In this document: in pieces, positions 33,596 through 44,426 of the stretch
Layout of the letters: each line of letters starts with the position of its first letter
Position numbering within the stretch: position 1 is the stretch's first letter
Origin: Amazonocrinis nigriterrae CENA67
Lineage (GTDB): Bacteria; Cyanobacteriota; Cyanobacteriia; Cyanobacteriales; Nostocaceae
Direction: 5' to 3'
Length of the DNA: 64,000 nucleotides
Assembly: GCF_016056305.1 (NCBI RefSeq)
Contig: NZ_JAECZC010000002.1
Coordinates: forward strand, 297,925-361,924
Made by a program: the position numbers and the translations under genes
The notes under the pieces: generated by a model
What the model was told of the DNA's origin: nothing
Database searches by the model: none
What the model saw: the letters and a program-made list of their open reading frames with translations, nothing else

Positions 33596-34651
33596 ATGAA
33601 AAAAGTCGTAGTTGGTCTTTCTGGTGGCGTTGACAGTTCTACCGCCGCTGCTATCCTACATAATCAGGGCTATGAAGTGATTGGTTTGACCCTTTGGCTG
33701 ATGAAAGGCAAAGGACAATGTTGCTCTGAGGGAATGATCGACGCGGCTTATATCTGTGAACAACTGGGGATTCCCCATCAGGTTGTGGATATTCGAGATG
33801 TCTTTCAGACAAATATTGTTGATTATTTGGTAACTGGTTATAGCGCGGGAATCACGCCTTTGCCTTGCTCCCAGTGCAATAAAACAGTCAAATTTGGGCC
33901 AATGGTACAATATGCCCGTGAGCAACTGGGATGCGATCGCATTGCCACGGGTCATTATGCCCAAATTAGCTATGACGAAGCTACTGGGCGTTACCAGCTA
34001 TTAAGGGCTGTTGACCGCAACAAAGACCAATCATACTTCCTCTATGATTTGTCTCAGGATTTACTAGCTGCCTCTGTATTTCCTCTGGGTGAATTGCAAA
34101 AAGCAGACACCCGCCGCATCGCTGCTGAATACGGACTAAAAACCGCTGATAAGCCAGAAAGTCAAGACTTGTGTTTAGTGGAAAGTAACGGTTCCATGCG
34201 GGCATTTCTGGATAAGTATCTTGCCCCCAAAAAAGGCGATATTGTGGATACCACAGGCAAAGTTTTAGGACAGCATGATGGTATCCATCACTACACCATT
34301 GGACAGCGTAAAGGATTGGGTGTTGCTGCCGCCGAACCGCTGTATGTGATTGAATTAGATGCAGTCAATAATAAAGTGATAGTAGGCGATCGCACTAAGG
34401 CAACCCAACTAGAATGTACAGTCAATCGGGTCAACTGGGTTTCCATAGCTGAACCATCAACCCCAATTCATGCCGAAGTGCAAGTTCGTTACCGTTCCAC
34501 CGCTGTACCAGTGACAGTTATACCTCTGGAAAACTCCCGTGTGCGTCTGGTGTTTGATGAACCCCAGTTCAGCATCACTCCCGGACAAGCTGCGGTGTGG
34601 TACGACGGGGATAAAGTATTAGGTGGCGGCATTATTGAACAATTTAGTTAA
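33596..34651 (+). CDS. mnmA: tRNA-specific 2-thiouridylase MnmA
   Basis: 351 residues. It opens with [20 protein letters not shown], the PP-loop that adenylates tRNA. PCSQCNK (about residue 98) holds the catalytic Cys and SQDLCLVES (about 198) the second active-site Cys that forms the persulfide bridge. [20 protein letters not shown] and the C-terminal beta-barrel complete the family. It makes 2-thiouridine at position 34 of Lys, Glu and Gln tRNAs. Length and motifs are standard. A strong hairpin follows the stop. Confidence 0.96.
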   Translation: MKKVVVGLSGGVDSSTAAAILHNQGYEVIGLTLWLMKGKGQCCSEGMIDAAYICEQLGIPHQVVDIRDVFQTNIVDYLVTGYSAGITPLPCSQCNKTVKFGPMVQYAREQLGCDRIATGHYAQISYDEATGRYQLLRAVDRNKDQSYFLYDLSQDLLAASVFPLGELQKADTRRIAAEYGLKTADKPESQDLCLVESNGSMRAFLDKYLAPKKGDIVDTTGKVLGQHDGIHHYTIGQRKGLGVAAAEPLYVIELDAVNNKVIVGDRTKATQLECTVNRVNWVSIAEPSTPIHAEVQVRYRSTAVPVTVIPLENSRVRLVFDEPQFSITPGQAAVWYDGDKVLGGGIIEQFS

Positions 34652-34657
34652 AACTTA

Positions 34658-34696
34658 AAGTTGCCCCATCCGCTTATGCGGTGGGGCTTCCAACTT
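34658..34696. terminator. Terminator hairpin between convergent genes
   Basis: AAGTTG then CCCCATCCGC-TTAT-GCGGTGGGG and CAACTT form a long stem with one bulged base. It lies between the ends of mnmA (+) and the 1574-residue protein (-), and can serve both directions. Confidence 0.75.
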
Positions 34697-34717
34697 CATA
34701 GAGAAATGCCGCATTGC

Positions 34718-37700
34718 TTAGAAAAACCCAAGTCCAACAGAGACAGGATTACTTCCTACCCCATAGTTAACAGGAGTCGCGAAAGTACCATTTCCCATAT
34801 TAATTAGTACCGAAATATTGTTTTTATTAGCATTAGCTGCCACTATGTCGGGTTTGCCATCTGCATTCACATCTCCTACAGCTACAGCATGTAAACCAGC
34901 ACCGGAACCGCCGGCTGTGTAGCTAACACTAGGCAAGAATGTACCAGGACTAGCTGCATTGTTCAGAAGAACGGACACCGTACCATCATAGTAATTCCCT
35001 GTCAGTATATCGGGACGCTGATCGCCATTAACGTCTGCGACCACCACACTCTCCGGAAAATTGCCTACTGCATAGCTAACAGCAGGTTGAAGTGTGCCAT
35101 TACCGTTGCCTAACATGACTTTGACTACTTTATCAATTTGACTAGTCACAACATCAAGTTTGCCATCTCCGTTAAAGTCTCCTACTGCTACACCTTCTGG
35201 GTTTGTCCCTACTGGAAAGTTACCTACTGGTGTAAATGCACCATTCCCAGTGTTGCGTAGCACTGTCACATTATATGAATTTGCATTTGTGACTATCAAC
35301 TCAGGTTTAGCATCACCATCTAAGTCCCCTATAGCTACACCGTTTGTAGAACTGACACCCCCACCAAGGGCATAATTAACCCCAGGTTTAAAGCTGCCAG
35401 TGCCATCATTGAGTAGCACGGTGACATTATCAGTACCCCAATTGCCTGTCACTAAATCGGGTTTACCATCACCATTTAAATCTCTTGCTGCTAACTTGCT
35501 TGGGTTGGCAGAAGCACTTAGGGTATAGACAACGGGTGCGGCAAAAGCACCATTTCCTTGACCCCGTAGTACAGAGACTTGACCGTTAAAGCCGTTCCTA
35601 TTTGCCAAAGCTACGTCAGGTTTGCTATCTCCGTCAAAGTCTGCTACCGCTAAAGCCAAGCTTTCTGGAGAAAGACCAGCCGAATAGTTAACTGCGGGCG
35701 CAAAACCACCACTGCCATTACCTTGTAGCACTGAAACAGTATCTACCCCTAAATTTGCCGTTATGATATCCAGTCCACCAAGATTAAGGTTAGCTTCAAA
35801 AGCTCCAATGTCAATTCTGCCTTGTACGACGCGATTAAAACCTGTGCCACGTTGGTCTGTGAGTGGTGGTGATGCAAAGGCTGGGTCACCCGCATTAATG
35901 GCAAGACTGCCAGGAAGTAAGGCGTGTGTGGGAGTTGCACCACCGTTGTTTTGCAGAGGGCCAAGATTGGCAGAGACACCCGTGATGTTGCCAGTGGTGT
36001 TGCCTGTGATGACTGCACCAGAAGTATTGCCAATTAAGTTGTAACCATTAGAGGTGAGAGTGCCGTTGAAATCTGGATTAGAGGGGGCAATATTTCCGGC
36101 AATGATCGTGTTTTTGGCATAAACAGTAGTGCCGTTACTATAAATACCACCTTCACCAATGCTTGCTGAGTTGTTGTAGATAGTACTGTTTTGCAAGTTC
36201 ATCGTTGTGCCAATGTTAACAGTCGCTATGCCTCCGTAGCGACCTGCTGATTGGTTACCAGAAATCGTGCTGTTAATTATTGTCAAGACTGCACCATTGT
36301 TGCCAGCATTACTGATACCGCCAATTTGGAAGCTGGCATAGTTATTAGCGATGGTGCTATTTAGCACTGTCATCGTTCCATAGTTATCAATGCCGCCGCC
36401 GTTTTCCGCCTTGTTACCAGAGATCAAGCTATTAGTGATTGTGACACTGCCATTGTTATTAGTAATACCACCGCCGTTATTAGGACTGCCACCGATGCGA
36501 TCGCCATTGGTAATTGTTAAGCCGTTGATAGTGGCAGTTACCCCATTAATGGTAAAAATACCAAACTTGGGAGTGCTAGCAACTGTACTCCGTTGCACAG
36601 TTAATAGGTTAGCGCCAGGGCCGTCAATGGTGGTGTTATTAGCGTTAGCACCGCTAATATCTGGTAGCGCTGACTTGAGATTGATAGTTCCTGATGCCCC
36701 CGCACCGCTGAATGTAATGGTATCGGCATCTGCAAAAGCGATCGCATTCAGCATCGCCTGCCGCAAGGAACCCTCTTTAAGACTATAGTTAACTGTGTCG
36801 TCGTTGGTATTAATGACTACCGTATCATTGGCAGTAATAGTAACTGTGGCAGAGTTAGCAACAGAGTCAATACCATAGGCTGAATTAGCTGCCAGATTCA
36901 ATTTCAGCGTCTCATCTGCCTCAGCATGGATATCATCAATTGGTGTGAGAGTCACAATCACAGACGACTGTCCCGCAGGAATAATCGCAGTTCTAGTTGC
37001 ACCCGTGCCAGAAATATTGCCACCACTGAGGGTATAGTCAACTAAGAAAGCACCACCCGTGTTGCTAGTGACAGTACTACTGTTATCAATTGCTAGATTC
37101 ACTGTTAAATCAGTAGCAGTGTCACCAGTGCGAGTGATTGTGAAAAAGCTTGTTGTGCCAGTTTCCGTCGCTTTGATGGGAGAAGCAGTAATGCTAACAG
37201 TTGGCAAGTCATCATCATTATTAATCGTTAGCACGGCGTTAGAAATCGTTGTACCAATATTGCCTGCACTGGGATTAACTAAAGTCAGGACAACATTTTC
37301 ATTTTGCTCATACTGAGTATCTCCAGCTATGGGAATAGATGCAATTGCAGAAGTATCTCCAGGATTGAACACAACAGTAATAGAGGTGTTGTTGTAATCA
37401 ATTCCTATATTTGCAGTTGCGCCACCTGTGCCACTAGGTGCTTTACCGTTGGCTAATTGCAGCTGTACCGTATCTGTACTGCTGGTATTGCCAGTGCGGT
37501 TTACTTGCACTTTGGCAAATGTGGTGAAGCCAGTGGCATTACCTTCGATCACTGTATAGCTGGCAGCACTAAAGTCAAAAGTCGGGCCTGCATCATCATT
37601 CACAATCGTGCCGATTCCTTGATTGTCAGCAATTGTGGCATTATTGGCGTTGCTGAACTGAACCAGAAAAGTTTCATTATTTTCGTAGAAAGTGTCACCA

Positions 37701-39442
37701 ATAATCGGAACGCTGATTGTTTGGGTTGTCACCCCCGGATTAAAGGTTAAAGTACCTGTGGTAATGGTATAATCACTTGGCAAATTAGCTGTGTTATCAG
37801 TCGTGGCATAATCTACAGCGATGGTTTTGTCGCTTGCTGCCGAAAGGCTAACGGTGAAAATAGCATTTGTGCTGCCGCTATTGCCTTCATTCAAGTTGAC
37901 ATCATCAATAACAATGCTAGGGAAATCATCATCGTCAATAATTGTATAGGTGGCAGTCTGCTGACTACCCAAACTTGCCCCACCTGTAGGATTAACTAAC
38001 TTCAGTTTGATGGTTTCATCTATCTCATCTTTTGTATCTCCCAAGATGGGAATTATTACATCTTTGCTCGTTTCTCCAGCTGCAAAGTTGACGGTTATCG
38101 GCAAATTGTTAGTATAGTCCTCGCCAAGGGTGGCTGTACTACCATCATCTAATTGCACATCCACGCTGACTTCCCCATCAGTACCACCTGTACGTTGAAT
38201 TGTGGCAACGACTTGACCTACTGTGCTGTTATTACCTTCATCTGCACTATAAGAAGCTGCGGTAAATGCCAAACTTCCAGAAACTACTGGGACAGGAATT
38301 GGTGGTTGGTTACTGTTGCCAACAGTAAGATGAATTTGCACAACTATGTCGTCATAGTCAAGTTCACCGCCGCCGAATGTATCCTCAAAAGCAAAAGTGT
38401 TATCTGCCAACAAACGAATGTGGTCAAGCTTGTCGGGATTTGCTTGCAGATAAGGAAAGTAAACATTCACTCCGACACCAGGCTGACTGAAGAATTGTTG
38501 CAAATTGCCGTTGGCAATTATGTAGGGTGCAAACAGTCCTCCCCCCTCTATATTTGTTGAGGTTGCACCGTTGTCTAGACGCGTCGCAGTTAATACACTT
38601 TGTCGCATAGCTGCTAGCGCGTAACCAGCCTCCCCAGGAGTAATTGCTTTACCACTCAACGGATCAATTACTGTGCCACTGGCATCAGTGATTTTGTACA
38701 AGCCAACGGAATTGTTATACACAGCGTTGCTGTTGAGGCTAAATTCTGCTGTCACCTGACCGCTTACACTCTGCAAATCAATGATTTCCCTTTGTTGCTG
38801 TCCTTGCAATCCTGTCCCTAGCAAAGAGGGAGTATTGACTAGTTCCATAGACAGCACTAGGTCGTTGAAATCGCGATCGCCTCCTTTAAGCTGGTCTTCC
38901 CAAGCTAGATTGAATTTGTTGTTACCTTGGTCTTGGATTTGCAAATGGTTGAAGTGATCGCTATTAGCTGCATTCAAGGCAAAGAATACATTCGGTGGAG
39001 TTTCCCCATTTGCTAATTTCGCCTGTAAAGTATCAGTGGTGCTGTTTGCTACCATGTAAAAACCAAAGTGTTGCCCAATGTTGTAGCTTAATTGACGCAC
39101 AAAGTTTATCCCGCCAGATAATTTGTTGGTGATAGCAGAGAAAATTACTTGTGCTTTACTCAAAGCTGCTGCTTGATAGCCTTGTTGACCTGGGGTGATG
39201 CCATTTACCCTACCTTTATCGTCATCGAGCAGGTACACCCCGATTTCATTAACAAACGCTGCTTGGTTTTGTGTCAAGGTAAACTGGAGATTGGCACTAC
39301 TCCCAATGACGCCGTTTAGCGAAAAAATATTACTCAAACCGTAACTATCGCTAATACTTAATTTATCAATACTGGCTAGAGACGAAAAATCGTTGTTAGT
39401 TGGGAGTATGCCTAGCTGGTTGTTAGCATTCAGGTCGTTCAT
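34718..39442 (-). CDS. Giant surface/secreted mosaic protein (DUF4114, Calx-beta, beta-helix, FG-GAP propeller)
   Basis: 1574 residues without a Sec signal peptide. Two DUF4114 domains (about 60-205 and 240-375, ending in WEDQLKGGDRDFNDLVL and GGGELDYDDIVVQ) are followed by four Calx-beta repeats (about 390-880, each closing with a TIxDDD/NDDD motif). A parallel beta-helix with choice-of-anchor-Q-like repeats follows (about 890-1190: SLRQAMLNAI, NNGGGITN, STIANN). Last come seven FG-GAP/VCBS blades (about 1200-1574) with DFDGDSKPD-type calcium loops. The first blade begins with GLDIITANLG, which matches the missing last strand of blade seven, so the propeller can close on itself. Such calcium-binding proteins are usually exported by type I systems and act in adhesion or the cell surface. 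No exporter genes are adjacent. Confidence 0.85.
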   Translation of the reverse strand: MNDLNANNQLGILPTNNDFSSLASIDKLSISDSYGLSNIFSLNGVIGSSANLQFTLTQNQAAFVNEIGVYLLDDDKGRVNGITPGQQGYQAAALSKAQVIFSAITNKLSGGINFVRQLSYNIGQHFGFYMVANSTTDTLQAKLANGETPPNVFFALNAANSDHFNHLQIQDQGNNKFNLAWEDQLKGGDRDFNDLVLSMELVNTPSLLGTGLQGQQQREIIDLQSVSGQVTAEFSLNSNAVYNNSVGLYKITDASGTVIDPLSGKAITPGEAGYALAAMRQSVLTATRLDNGATSTNIEGGGLFAPYIIANGNLQQFFSQPGVGVNVYFPYLQANPDKLDHIRLLADNTFAFEDTFGGGELDYDDIVVQIHLTVGNSNQPPIPVPVVSGSLAFTAASYSADEGNNSTVGQVVATIQRTGGTDGEVSVDVQLDDGSTATLGEDYTNNLPITVNFAAGETSKDVIIPILGDTKDEIDETIKLKLVNPTGGASLGSQQTATYTIIDDDDFPSIVIDDVNLNEGNSGSTNAIFTVSLSAASDKTIAVDYATTDNTANLPSDYTITTGTLTFNPGVTTQTISVPIIGDTFYENNETFLVQFSNANNATIADNQGIGTIVNDDAGPTFDFSAASYTVIEGNATGFTTFAKVQVNRTGNTSSTDTVQLQLANGKAPSGTGGATANIGIDYNNTSITVVFNPGDTSAIASIPIAGDTQYEQNENVVLTLVNPSAGNIGTTISNAVLTINNDDDLPTVSITASPIKATETGTTSFFTITRTGDTATDLTVNLAIDNSSTVTSNTGGAFLVDYTLSGGNISGTGATRTAIIPAGQSSVIVTLTPIDDIHAEADETLKLNLAANSAYGIDSVANSATVTITANDTVVINTNDDTVNYSLKEGSLRQAMLNAIAFADADTITFSGAGASGTINLKSALPDISGANANNTTIDGPGANLLTVQRSTVASTPKFGIFTINGVTATINGLTITNGDRIGGSPNNGGGITNNNGSVTITNSLISGNKAENGGGIDNYGTMTVLNSTIANNYASFQIGGISNAGNNGAVLTIINSTISGNQSAGRYGGIATVNIGTTMNLQNSTIYNNSASIGEGGIYSNGTTVYAKNTIIAGNIAPSNPDFNGTLTSNGYNLIGNTSGAVITGNTTGNITGVSANLGPLQNNGGATPTHALLPGSLAINAGDPAFASPPLTDQRGTGFNRVVQGRIDIGAFEANLNLGGLDIITANLGVDTVSVLQGNGSGGFAPAVNYSAGLSPESLALAVADFDGDSKPDVALANRNGFNGQVSVLRGQGNGAFAAPVVYTLSASANPSKLAARDLNGDGKPDLVTGNWGTDNVTVLLNDGTGSFKPGVNYALGGGVSSTNGVAIGDLDGDAKPELIVTNANSYNVTVLRNTGNGAFTPVGNFPVGTNPEGVAVGDFNGDGKLDVVTSQIDKVVKVMLGNGNGTLQPAVSYAVGNFPESVVVADVNGDQRPDILTGNYYDGTVSVLLNNAASPGTFLPSVSYTAGGSGAGLHAVAVGDVNADGKPDIVAANANKNNISVLINMGNGTFATPVNYGVGSNPVSVGLGFF

Positions 39443-40320
39443 TCGAGTTTCAGCTATACTAAGCGAGGATGATTTATCAGAATACTTACTGATATATTTC
39501 CCTTAGTTTTGTATAAATTAACAAGTTGTTCACTAAAAATTTTTTCAGTGCTTTCCAGTCCGGTGCCACAAGCTTCATCGCTGTAATGCCACCCGCTTTA
39601 CTCAACTGCACGAAATCTTTACGGGAGTGAAGGGGTTTCCAAGAAATAAATTATCCATCTTGTAGGGTGGGCATCCAGCCATAAATGCAAAAGACGGGTG
39701 AGGACACCCATCTCACAAGAAAATTTGGCATATTCTTTGAAATTCAAGATTCCTCAACTATCAAAAGTTACAAAAAGAACTCAACTACCTTGTGCGTAAA
39801 CAAGACCAACGCTCCCAAATAGCTGAGAAAGAACGATGGAAGAAAATCCATAAAGCAATGCGGAATCACACCAAGTATTGATTGCAAAAACAACGGTTTT
39901 CTTTTGCAAGAAGTACAAAGCTACGGGTTTTGAGGCAGCTGATCAAGGTATGTGAAAAAGGAGCATGGGTGTGGGGTGTTTGTAGGGGCAATTCATGAAT
40001 TGCCCCTACCCTACGATAGTCATAATTTCAAGTCTGTTACTTTATTCTAAAAAATGATGTTTTTAATCAATAAAAAATAAGTATTGTAAACCTGTATTTC
40101 CGTTTTCGCCCGGATCTCAGGTGAGGGTTAATGCGGTTTCAATGGAAACAGAGAGTCAGAAATTACTTTATCGCTGTGATTTTTCTAAGTTGAGAGAGAA
40201 CTCTGTATTATAGACATCCATATATGGACAGTTCCGCACAAAAAAATTTCACAGGTGAAGTGAATCCAACTCTCAATTAAGTAGAAGCCCTTAAATCCAA
40301 CCTGGAATTCACGATTGACC
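39443..40320 (+). other. Repeat-bearing intergenic region with a gene remnant
   Basis: 878 bases between divergent genes. At 39741-39881 a 46-codon frame without a start reads [17 protein letters not shown], then [17 protein letters not shown], and looks like the basic tail of a lost protein. GTGGGCATCC and GACGGGTGAGGACACCCATCT segments near 39665-39715 are dispersed repeat types. A perfect palindrome is at 39982-40009. The last ~300 bases are AT-rich and should hold the promoter of the hybrid kinase. Confidence 0.5.
39982..40009. repeat. Perfect 28-bp palindrome
   Basis: GTAGGGGCAATTCA is followed directly by its reverse complement TGAATTGCCCCTAC. This exact sequence type is scattered through many cyanobacterial genomes as a repeated palindrome. 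Confidence 0.8.
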
Positions 40321-43300
40321 ATGAGCCAAAGATTCCAATCTGAAAACCCTCAGGCAAATGAGCGATCGCAAACGAACAGCGAAACCGACCTAACTCGGTG
40401 CAATCAGGCAGAAATCGCTTTGATTGAAAGCAAATCGTATTTGCACCAAGCAATCGAATATGCCCCCGTAGCGATGGTAATATGCGATCGCCAAATGCGC
40501 TATCTTGCCACTAGTCGTAAATGGCTTGAGGATCATAACCTAACAGACGACATTATCGGTCGCTCTCACTACGAAGTCTTTCCCGACATTCCCCAAAAGT
40601 GGAAACAGATTCACCAGCAATGTTTAGCAGGGGAGGTTGCACAATGCGATGCAGATCCTTTTCCACAGGCAGATGGGTCTTTTAAGTGGGTACGTTGGTC
40701 AGTCCGCCCTTGGTACACAGCAGGCGGTGAAATCGGCGGCGTGATGATGTTCAGTGAGAATATCACAGAACGCCAACAAGCAGAAATAGCACTGCGGCAT
40801 AGTGAAGAACGCTATCGTTCGCTACTCACAGCAACCTCTCAGATGGTTTGGACAAATTCAGCCGATGGCTTTTCGACCGAGGAAAATCTTCCTTGGAGGG
40901 AAATCACAGGGCAAACTTGGGAAGAATCTCAAGGCTGGGGATGGTTAGATGCGATTCATCCAGACGATCGCGAATTTCTGGCTGAGGCATGGGAAACAGC
41001 GGTCAAAACTGGCAACCAATATGAAGTAGAATTTCGTGTCCGACACTATGATGGTGAGTACCGCTACATGCTGGCGCTAGGTATTCCTGTGCTAGAAACC
41101 GATGGCAGTATCCGAGAGTGGTTTGGCAGTTGTATCGATATCCATGATCGCAAACAAGCTGAAGCAGCCTTGCAAGAAAGTAATACGCTGTTGCGCTCGA
41201 TTTTGGAAAGTACACCAGACTTCATTGTTGTCAAAGATTGTCAAGGTCGTCATGTTGCCCTCAACTCCAATTTGGCAAAGGTTTATAACCAGCAAATTGA
41301 GGACATCATTGGCAAAGACGATTTTGCACTGTTACCGCCCGAATTTGCGCGTGAAATTATGGCAAAAGACCGCCAAATCATTGCCACAGGTCTGACTGAA
41401 ACCTACGAAGAAGTTGTTTTTGATGACATCTTTCTGACTACAAAGGCTCCTTGGCGAGATGCTAATGGTAACATCCTTGGTATCATCGCTATTACACGCA
41501 ATATTAGTGATCGCAAACAAGCAGAACTAGCACTTAAACTAAGTGAACAACGCCATCGCTCTTTGATCGCCGCAACTTCCCAAATGGTGTGGACAACCGA
41601 GGCTGACGGGCAGGTAATAGATATGCCTGCATGGAGAGCATACACCGGACAATCCCTAGCTGAGGTGACTGGTTTTGGCTGGTTAAATGCGATTCATCCA
41701 GACGACCGCGACCCAACATATCATATCTGGATGCAAGCAGTGCAAACTAAAAGCTTGTACGACACAGTATATAGGGTACGAGCAGCAGATGGCAATTACC
41801 GATATTTCCAAAGTAGAGCCGTTCCGATTATTGCTGAAGATGGTAGTATCCAGGAGTGGATTGGTATATCTACCGATATTCACGATCGCAAACAAGCAGA
41901 ACTAGCACTGCAACATAGCGAAAAACGTTATCGCTGTTTGATCACCGCAACTTCCCAAATCGTCTGGACAACAGATGCCAACAGGCAGGTGATAGATATG
42001 CCTGCATGGAGAGCATACACTGGACAAACCGTAGCTGAGGTGGCTGGTCTTGGCTGGTTAGACGCAATTCATCCAGATGATCGTGACCCAACATCTCAAA
42101 TCTGGATGCAAGCAGTGGAAGCTAAAAGCTTGTACGACACAGAATATAGGATACGGGCAGCAGATGGCAGCTACCGATATTTCCAAGCTAAAGGCGTTCC
42201 GGTTCTCGGTGAAAATGGTAGTATTCGTGAATGGATTGGTACATGTACCGATATTCACGATCGCAAGCAAGCAGAACTAGCACTGCAATTGAGTGAAGAA
42301 CGATTTCGTTCGCTGATTGAAGCCACATCTCAAATTATTTGGAGTACTAATGCTGAAGGTGCATTTGTCACTGACCAACCCCACTGGCGTGCCTTTACAG
42401 GACAAAGCATAGATGAAATATGGGGGTGGGGATGGCAGGATATGATACATCCCGATGACCAAGCAGAGACAGCAGAGGTATGGACAGCATCACTTACCAA
42501 CCGCACGCTTCATCAAACCGAAACTCGGATTCGCCGTCACGATGGCGAGTATCGCTACCTGAGCGTGCGGGGTGTGCCAATTGTAGCAGCAGATGGCAGT
42601 ATTCGTGAGTGGGTAGGAGCCAACACCGATATTACCGAACGCAAGCAAGCTGAACAAAGACTGCGGCAAACACTAGAAATTTTAGACTCAGCCAGCGATA
42701 GTATTATTATTCGGGACATGGACGACCGAATTATCTACTGGAATCAGGGGGCAGAACTCCTCTACGGCTGGAAGCGGGAAGAAGTCATTGGGCAGTACAT
42801 TCACACATTCTTAGAAACTGTCTTTCCTAAACCACTAGAAATTGTCTTAAGCGAGTTTTTAGAGCAAGGATCTTGGGAGGGAGAACTGCACCACACCACC
42901 CGCGATGGTCGGCGCATCATTGTAGCGAGTCGTTGGACGTTGCAGCGCGATGCCAATGGGCAGCCTTTTACTCAACTGGAAATTAACAACGACATTACCG
43001 AACGCAAGCAATTTGAAATTGCCCTTGCCAAAGCCAAAGAAGCGGCAGAAGCAGCAAGTTTTGCCAAAAGTGAATTTCTAGCCAACATGAGCCATGAGTT
43101 ACGCACTCCCCTCAATGGTATTCTCGGCTATGCTCAAATTCTCCAGCGTTCCAAACACTTGCAAGAAGATGAGCGATCGCGTATTGATGTAATTTATCAA
43201 TGCGGTTCCCATTTGTTGACTTTAATCAATGACATTCTCGATTTGTCGAAAATCGAAGCCCAAAAAGTAGAACTCATCAAGAGCGATTTCCACTTTCCGG

Positions 43301-44421
43301 CCTTCCTCCAAGGCGTTGCAGAGATGTGCCGCATTCGTGCCGAACTGAAAAACATTAACTTCCAATATCAATTAGCCTCAGAATTACCTGTCGGCATTCG
43401 TGCCGATGAAAAGCGCCTGCGGCAAGTGTTGATTAATCTGCTGAGCAATGCCATTAAATTCACTGACGCAGGTAGTGTCAATTTTACCATTAGTTATGCT
43501 GCTGAAGGCAAAATTCGCTTTGAAGTCCGCGACACAGGCATCGGCATTGCTCAAGAAAAACACCAAGCCATTTTTCAACCCTTTGAGCAAGCAGGCGATA
43601 ACCGCCGCCAGACAGAAGGCACAGGCTTGGGATTGGCAATTAGCCAGAGAATTGTGGAATTGATGGGTAGTACAATTCAGGTTCAGAGTGAACTAGGAAT
43701 TGGTAGTATTTTTTGGTTTGATGTGAATTTGCCTGCCGCTGATGAATGGATCAAAACATCTCAAGCCGATGATTATGGGCAAATTATTGGTATCAAAAAT
43801 TGCCGCCCCAAGATTCTCGTTGCTGATGATAAATGGGAAAATCGCTCAGTGATTGCCAATTTGCTCGCTCCCATCGGCTTTGAGGTTGCTGAAGCTAGAG
43901 ATGGACAAGAGGGTTGGCAGAAAGTTTGCGAATTTCAACCAGATTTGGTGATCACGGACTTGTTAATGCCAGAACTCGATGGTTTTGGGTTAATCAAATG
44001 CATTCGAGAGTCAGAAGCATTTAAACACATTAGTATTATTGTTTCATCAGCCAGCGTGTTTGAAAGCGATCGCCATCGTAGCTTAGAAATGGGAGGTGAT
44101 GATTTTCTTCCCAAGCCTGTACAAGCGATGGAACTGTTCCAGAAATTGAGGCAACATCTACATCTGGAGTGGATTTATGAAGAGCAAAATACTTTGAGTC
44201 AGCCAGAACGAGACAATACAGCCTTAGTAGCTCCACCTACCGCAGAAATAGAAATTCTGTATGAATTAGTAATGAAAGGCAACTTTAAGGGAATTATAAA
44301 ACAGGCAGCATTCCTCGAACAACTGGATGAAAAATACATCCCCTTGGCGAAAAAGCTGCAACAGCTGGCAAAAGGATTTCAAGATCAAGAAATTTTGGCA
44401 CTCGTTCAATCTCTCAAGTAA
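40321..44421 (+). CDS. Hybrid histidine kinase with seven PAS domains and a receiver
   Basis: 1366 residues from the ATG at 40321. Seven PAS/PAC units are read in order (openings YLHQAIEYAPVAMVI, YRSLLTATSQMVW, LRSILESTPDFIVV, HRSLIAATSQMVW, YRCLITATSQIVW, FRSLIEATSQIIW, LEILDSASDSIII). Most end in a TDI-DRKQAE or TERKQAE linker. HisKA has its His in NMSHELRTP (about residue 925), HATPase has NLLSNAIKF, DTGIGI and GTGLGLAIS, and the C-terminal receiver has VITDLLMPELDG. PAS 4 and 5 are nearly identical, a recent tandem copy. No membrane helix is seen, so it is cytosolic. The next gene, a REC-kinase, starts 5 bases after its stop, and the two should act in one phosphorelay. Confidence 0.92.
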   Translation: MSQRFQSENPQANERSQTNSETDLTRCNQAEIALIESKSYLHQAIEYAPVAMVICDRQMRYLATSRKWLEDHNLTDDIIGRSHYEVFPDIPQKWKQIHQQCLAGEVAQCDADPFPQADGSFKWVRWSVRPWYTAGGEIGGVMMFSENITERQQAEIALRHSEERYRSLLTATSQMVWTNSADGFSTEENLPWREITGQTWEESQGWGWLDAIHPDDREFLAEAWETAVKTGNQYEVEFRVRHYDGEYRYMLALGIPVLETDGSIREWFGSCIDIHDRKQAEAALQESNTLLRSILESTPDFIVVKDCQGRHVALNSNLAKVYNQQIEDIIGKDDFALLPPEFAREIMAKDRQIIATGLTETYEEVVFDDIFLTTKAPWRDANGNILGIIAITRNISDRKQAELALKLSEQRHRSLIAATSQMVWTTEADGQVIDMPAWRAYTGQSLAEVTGFGWLNAIHPDDRDPTYHIWMQAVQTKSLYDTVYRVRAADGNYRYFQSRAVPIIAEDGSIQEWIGISTDIHDRKQAELALQHSEKRYRCLITATSQIVWTTDANRQVIDMPAWRAYTGQTVAEVAGLGWLDAIHPDDRDPTSQIWMQAVEAKSLYDTEYRIRAADGSYRYFQAKGVPVLGENGSIREWIGTCTDIHDRKQAELALQLSEERFRSLIEATSQIIWSTNAEGAFVTDQPHWRAFTGQSIDEIWGWGWQDMIHPDDQAETAEVWTASLTNRTLHQTETRIRRHDGEYRYLSVRGVPIVAADGSIREWVGANTDITERKQAEQRLRQTLEILDSASDSIIIRDMDDRIIYWNQGAELLYGWKREEVIGQYIHTFLETVFPKPLEIVLSEFLEQGSWEGELHHTTRDGRRIIVASRWTLQRDANGQPFTQLEINNDITERKQFEIALAKAKEAAEAASFAKSEFLANMSHELRTPLNGILGYAQILQRSKHLQEDERSRIDVIYQCGSHLLTLINDILDLSKIEAQKVELIKSDFHFPAFLQGVAEMCRIRAELKNINFQYQLASELPVGIRADEKRLRQVLINLLSNAIKFTDAGSVNFTISYAAEGKIRFEVRDTGIGIAQEKHQAIFQPFEQAGDNRRQTEGTGLGLAISQRIVELMGSTIQVQSELGIGSIFWFDVNLPAADEWIKTSQADDYGQIIGIKNCRPKILVADDKWENRSVIANLLAPIGFEVAEARDGQEGWQKVCEFQPDLVITDLLMPELDGFGLIKCIRESEAFKHISIIVSSASVFESDRHRSLEMGGDDFLPKPVQAMELFQKLRQHLHLEWIYEEQNTLSQPERDNTALVAPPTAEIEILYELVMKGNFKGIIKQAAFLEQLDEKYIPLAKKLQQLAKGFQDQEILALVQSLK

Positions 44422-44426
44422 GCAGT

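Noticed and set aside
37457..38560. Plus-strand frames inside the 1574-residue gene, some with hydrophobic or Cys-rich character
   Set aside because: They are antisense to clear Calx-beta and DUF4114 domains and show no start signals.
41003..42462. Several antisense frames inside the PAS kinase that resemble one another
   Set aside because: Their similarity comes from the repeated PAS units on the coding strand.
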